Shown here: piece after piece, positions 4,045 through 7,599 of the stretch
Numbering within the stretch: position 1 is the first letter of the stretch
Layout of the letters: the number at the start of each line of letters is the position of its first letter
DNA from: Chromatiales bacterium
GTDB lineage: Bacteria; Pseudomonadota; Gammaproteobacteria; CAMYNG01
DNA: 7,599 bases
Reading direction: 5' to 3'
Assembly (NCBI GenBank): GCA_026990045.1
Contig: JALSIK010000406.1
Span: 1-7,599, forward strand
Notes under the pieces: model-generated
Databases searched by the model: none
Told to the model about the DNA's origin: nothing
What the model saw: only the letters and a program-made list of their open reading frames with translations
Position numbers and translations under genes: made by a program

Positions 4045-7000
4045 CTAGGGCCGGTATCCGCCCGCCGGGCGGTAGTCCGGCGGCAGCTCGAAGAGCGCCT
4101 CGTCCAGGGGTCCGACGCGCACGTCCTCAAGCACGATCTCCTGTTTCATCTCACCGGCGCCCGGGATCTTCAGGCGCTGCACCACGCGTACAGTAACGCC
4201 CCGGGCATCCTTCCACAGTGTCCCCTGTACCGGACCGGAGGCGCTCTGCAACGTGAACCGGTAGCGGTGCAATCGTTGCCCGCCCTTCGTCTCCTCGCCC
4301 TCCGGGACCAGGGTCATCCGGGAGGGGAGATGGGGCTGCTCGGTATAGCTGCGGGTTGCGGGGAACAGCGTCCACCTCACCCCGAGGTCCTCGCGCGTAA
4401 TCAAGATCATGCGGCCCGGACCGCCTGTGGCACCCCGAGGGGGGTCCATCTCCATGCGCGTGCGCCCCGGCATCGCGTAGACGGTGGCCACCTGCCGCCC
4501 CATGCGCTGGCGCGCCCGGTAGGGCGGACCCTGGTAGCTGTAGCCCTTCGATGACGATGCCCGGGCCTGCGGCGGCACGCCGCCGCGGCGGACCTCCAGC
4601 GACAATGTGACATCCCTGGCGGCCTTGCGGTAAGCAGGGTCCCCATTGAAGGCGATCCCACTCAGGCCCAGGCGGCTGCGCAGTTCCGCATCGGCCGTCA
4701 CGCTCAGGTGAGCGCGCGCCATGGAGGGGGGCAGCTCTGCCTTGAGGGGTGTCTCCGGCCCCTCATAGAGACCGGTATCTGGCCCCGTCTCGCGCAGCAT
4801 CACCCGGGCCGGGGCCTTGCTGCCCGGCAGCTGCACCTGCACGGGCACGGTCTCCCGGATACCGGGGCAGTGGGAGACTCCTTCGGCACGCAGCCGGAAG
4901 GTGGTGCCATCGGCCAGCGGACTGGACAGCGGCGCCGCATCGCCGCCCACCGCCGCCAGGCGCCGGATGCGCGCGGGGCGGTCATCGAGGGGCACGGCGA
5001 ATAGATCGGTGATCAGTTGCGTGGTGGCGCCGGTGCGATCAGTCCCCTGCAGGGTCGCCGCCACGCCCCGGCTCATGGCGGCCCCTGCGCGTTCCAGCGC
5101 AAGGCCTGTATTCCACGAACTGGACGAAATCGAGTACATGCTGCCGTCGCGGGCGCGCAGGCGGTCCTCCACCGAGGCGGCCCGCAGGCGGCGCCCTCCC
5201 CTATCCTGTGCCGGATCGTCGGTCTCCATGGCGAGAACCCATTCCGCGTAGGAACGGCGCACGTCCACCGGAAGGGTGCGCGTCTCCTTGCTCAGGGGAT
5301 CGAAGCAGACCATGTAAGGGCCCTTCAGGCGGAAGCGGCACGGCACCAAAGCCCGAGCCTTGTCTTCCTCACTTGCGGGCTCACGCGAGACATATCCGGC
5401 ATCGAGACCGTCGTAGGCACGATAGTATTCGGTGAAGGTCCGGGGCGTGAAGCGATGGCGCAGGCGCAGGCGCCCGTCCTGCAGGGCCGTCCCGATCAGG
5501 GCGATGCGCTTGCGCCCGTCCTGGAACAGGGCCAAGGCGTGGCCGTCTTCTCCGATCTCCAGCGCTGCGGAGTCATCGCCATCGGGACGGTAGCAGCCGG
5601 CGAGCCGTGCCGGCACGCCGGCGCCGCCCACGCGGAACCGGTAGCGCCGTTCTGGCTGGTCGCCGGGGGTTGCCGGATCGGCATCCAGGGTACGGCCGCC
5701 GAGCGAGCGGGCACTGATTTCCAGCGGATGCTCCCCGTGGGCAGCCACATAGGCATCAGCCTCTTCCGGCACGTCCAGCCGCATGCGCCAGTGGCGCTCA
5801 TCGATCCACTGCCCGCCGCTCAGTCGCACGCCGCCCGGCCCATTCACCGTGACCGCCGCGTCCCACTCTGGATCCATGGCCTGATCGAACTCGATCTCCA
5901 GCGTGTAGGACCCGCCCGGCAGGGGCTGGTCCACGTTCCCGGGCTGACGGTACCAGGTCTCGCCCGCCCCGCGGATCTCCACGGCCGTCACCTGCGGCAG
6001 GCCCGCGCGGTACTCCACCACGAAGCGCCCCACGCTCGCGGTGCCGTCGGCGCGACTCAGACAGAGGGTATGGCGTCCCGGCTCCGCGTCCTTTGGCAGC
6101 CGCCCCCGGATCACGGTCTCGCTCCAGGACTGTACCTCCAGAGCCCTGCGCTCTTCACCGGGAGCACAGCCGATCCAGAGCTTCCCGGCCTCGGCACCCA
6201 GGTCGGCACCTCGCAGCTCCACGGACGCCCCGAAGCCCTTCACCACCGCCACCACGTCTCGGTCGCGCATCTCGGGAGCTTCCAGCAGGTGGAACACCGG
6301 TACGCGCGCGCACCAGGCCGACACCGAGCGGTAGGTGCCCCCGTTGGTAGTACGAGCGTAGGGCTCCGCCACGTAACCCGGAGGCAGATGGACGGGCACC
6401 CTGGCCGCATCCAGCCGCACACCCAGCGCGGTCAGGTAGGATGGCACGACCGAACCGTCGCGCCGTCCGTTGGCGGTGCGCACCTCGGCCCGGCGCCCCC
6501 GGTAGGCGGGCTCCGTGCCGTTGTACGCAAAGTCGGCCAGGTATTCACAGACCTTGCGCCGCCAGCGGGTCTTCATGCCGCGCAGCCCCGGCAGCAGCTC
6601 CGCCAGCCTGCCACCCCAGTAGTCGGCGGTGGCGCGGCTGAAGAAGCCGTATACCGCCGCCTTGTCCCGCCCCGCCGGATCGTCCCGCTCCGGCAAACCC
6701 GACAGCTCACCGCGGGGGAAATAGAAGGCCGCCTTGTACCGGTCGCCCGGCTCGATGACGTTCTTTCCGCCGATGAATGCCTCGGGATTCTTGCGCACCT
6801 CCTCGGTGGTAAAATCCAGCGCACCAAGGCCGCCGCGGGCCAGGTCCGTGCCACCCGGATTCTTTCTGCCGTGGCGCCAGGCCAGGTAACTGAGACGCAC
6901 CATGTTGCGCGCCGCCTGTCTGCCCGCTGCTAGCTGCGCCTTGGAGATCTTCTTGAGTTCCTTGACCGCCGCTGCCGGGAGCGGACTGCTCTTGCCCAGG

Positions 7001-7599
7001 TAACCCAGCGCCGCCACACCCGCATCACTGGACAACACGGTCAGCGTCGCCCGGCCCAACTGGGACCAGAAAGTGGGCCGTGAAAAGGGCCAGGCCAGCA
7101 TCATGGACCGGTTGGTCACATAGACGTCAAAACATCGCTCTCCCAGGGCCGCGAGAGAGGGGGCGTCTTCTATGAGCGGGATGTGCAGGACCCCGTAACT
7201 CCCCTTCGGGTTCTTGCCCAGTGCGCGTATCACATCTGCCCAGCCGCCCTGCACGCAGGCCATCATCTCACTGCGCTGCGCAGGCAGCGGGAGCGGTAAC
7301 TCGTTTTCGAACCCGTATTCACGCCCGCCGAAATTACCATCCAGCAGATCGCGGAACCCATAGTCGCCGATCCCACGCTTGCCGGGCCCTCCCCCGGCGT
7401 GCCGGAAAACCGCCGGTTCCACGGATTTAAGCGTGATCCTTCCCGATTCTCCACGGACGTAGTAATTCCACAGCCGTTCGACCACGCCATCCCGGCGCTC
7501 GATCTCCACCATCGGGCTGGACAGGGGGTCCGGCCAGAGATGGTGTGCCACGCGGTGATTAGCAAGGCGCCCCAGCATCGGTACCGACTCAAAAGACGC
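4045..7599 (-). CDS. Giant multidomain, probably exported protein (5' end outside window)
   Basis: The frame is open to the right edge (ASFESVP precedes the Met at 7578), and no signal peptide follows that Met, so the true start is beyond the window; 1184 residues are visible. Numbering from that Met: 1-430 is an unrecognised region with many aromatic and basic residues; about 437-523 resembles an IPT/TIG fold (VKGFGASVELRGADLG); about 530-650 is Ig-like (YTLEIEFDQAMDPEWDAAV resembles bacterial Big-type domains). About 655-790 is another beta-rich segment starting at AGCYRPDGDDS. About 850-960 carries ETGPDTGLYEG, a motif seen in Ig-like modules of surface proteins. About 1018-1172 resembles DUF4412/LolA-type domains (MGRQVATVYAMPGRTRMEMD, ILITREDLGVRWTLFPATRSY, ELPPDYRP), which bind lipid or lipoprotein in relatives. 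Function is unknown; I infer an envelope or secreted protein working with the downstream gene. Confidence 0.8.
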   Translation of the reverse strand, partial: ASFESVPMLGRLANHRVAHHLWPDPLSSPMVEIERRDGVVERLWNYYVRGESGRITLKSVEPAVFRHAGGGPGKRGIGDYGFRDLLDGNFGGREYGFENELPLPLPAQRSEMMACVQGGWADVIRALGKNPKGSYGVLHIPLIEDAPSLAALGERCFDVYVTNRSMMLAWPFSRPTFWSQLGRATLTVLSSDAGVAALGYLGKSSPLPAAAVKELKKISKAQLAAGRQAARNMVRLSYLAWRHGRKNPGGTDLARGGLGALDFTTEEVRKNPEAFIGGKNVIEPGDRYKAAFYFPRGELSGLPERDDPAGRDKAAVYGFFSRATADYWGGRLAELLPGLRGMKTRWRRKVCEYLADFAYNGTEPAYRGRRAEVRTANGRRDGSVVPSYLTALGVRLDAARVPVHLPPGYVAEPYARTTNGGTYRSVSAWCARVPVFHLLEAPEMRDRDVVAVVKGFGASVELRGADLGAEAGKLWIGCAPGEERRALEVQSWSETVIRGRLPKDAEPGRHTLCLSRADGTASVGRFVVEYRAGLPQVTAVEIRGAGETWYRQPGNVDQPLPGGSYTLEIEFDQAMDPEWDAAVTVNGPGGVRLSGGQWIDERHWRMRLDVPEEADAYVAAHGEHPLEISARSLGGRTLDADPATPGDQPERRYRFRVGGAGVPARLAGCYRPDGDDSAALEIGEDGHALALFQDGRKRIALIGTALQDGRLRLRHRFTPRTFTEYYRAYDGLDAGYVSREPASEEDKARALVPCRFRLKGPYMVCFDPLSKETRTLPVDVRRSYAEWVLAMETDDPAQDRGGRRLRAASVEDRLRARDGSMYSISSSSWNTGLALERAGAAMSRGVAATLQGTDRTGATTQLITDLFAVPLDDRPARIRRLAAVGGDAAPLSSPLADGTTFRLRAEGVSHCPGIRETVPVQVQLPGSKAPARVMLRETGPDTGLYEGPETPLKAELPPSMARAHLSVTADAELRSRLGLSGIAFNGDPAYRKAARDVTLSLEVRRGGVPPQARASSSKGYSYQGPPYRARQRMGRQVATVYAMPGRTRMEMDPPRGATGGPGRMILITREDLGVRWTLFPATRSYTEQPHLPSRMTLVPEGEETKGGQRLHRYRFTLQSASGPVQGTLWKDARGVTVRVVQRLKIPGAGEMKQEIVLEDVRVGPLDEALFELPPDYRPAGGYRP

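Noticed and set aside
5017..6933. A 638-codon open frame on the plus strand
   Set aside because: It is antisense to the giant protein gene. Its product is compositionally biased (His, Arg, Ala, Gly, Pro) with no recognisable motif, as expected in high-GC DNA opposite a real gene.

Overview
High-GC bacterial DNA, most likely from a Gammaproteobacterium. The pointers are a perfect CRP-type operator, a YggS-like C-terminal fragment, and a PP2C phosphatase next to a receiver protein. The genus cannot be fixed from the sequence. Every intact gene lies on the minus strand, so the window reads right to left.

Right half (7599 to 2919): two tightly coupled genes. The first encodes a very large protein of at least 1184 residues whose 5' end is outside the window. 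It looks like a modular beta-rich envelope or secreted protein: an IPT/TIG-like segment, Ig-like segments, a module with the ETGPDTGLYEG motif, and a C-terminal segment resembling DUF4412/LolA-type proteins. One base after its stop comes a 374-residue protein with a signal peptide and a CARDB/Ig-like C-terminus. I cannot name either protein; they look like a two-gene envelope system.

Middle (2918 to 2145): an insertion-sequence graveyard. The C-terminal half of an IS3-type DDE transposase (minus strand) abuts the zinc-ribbon N-terminus of an IS1595-like transposase (plus strand). Both are truncated.

Left-middle (2100 to 1704): a 300 to 400 base intergenic region without a convincing protein gene, but rich in signals. 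It has a perfect 20-bp CRP-like palindrome, possible sigma70 promoters, a long stem-loop, an exposed CCTCCTT anti-Shine-Dalgarno stretch and a strong minus-strand intrinsic terminator. Together they suggest an undescribed CRP-controlled small RNA of about 140 nt. A second possible promoter then serves the genes to the left.

Left (1703 to 206): a probable signalling operon. A MerR/excisionase-type helix-turn-helix is fused in front of a receiver domain, followed by a PP2C-family Ser/Thr phosphatase with a C-terminal membrane anchor. The phosphatase keeps its metal ligands but has Ser in place of the usual phosphate-binding Arg. The last ~135 bases hold a frameshifted remnant matching the C-terminus of YggS (PLP homeostasis protein), which runs off the left edge.
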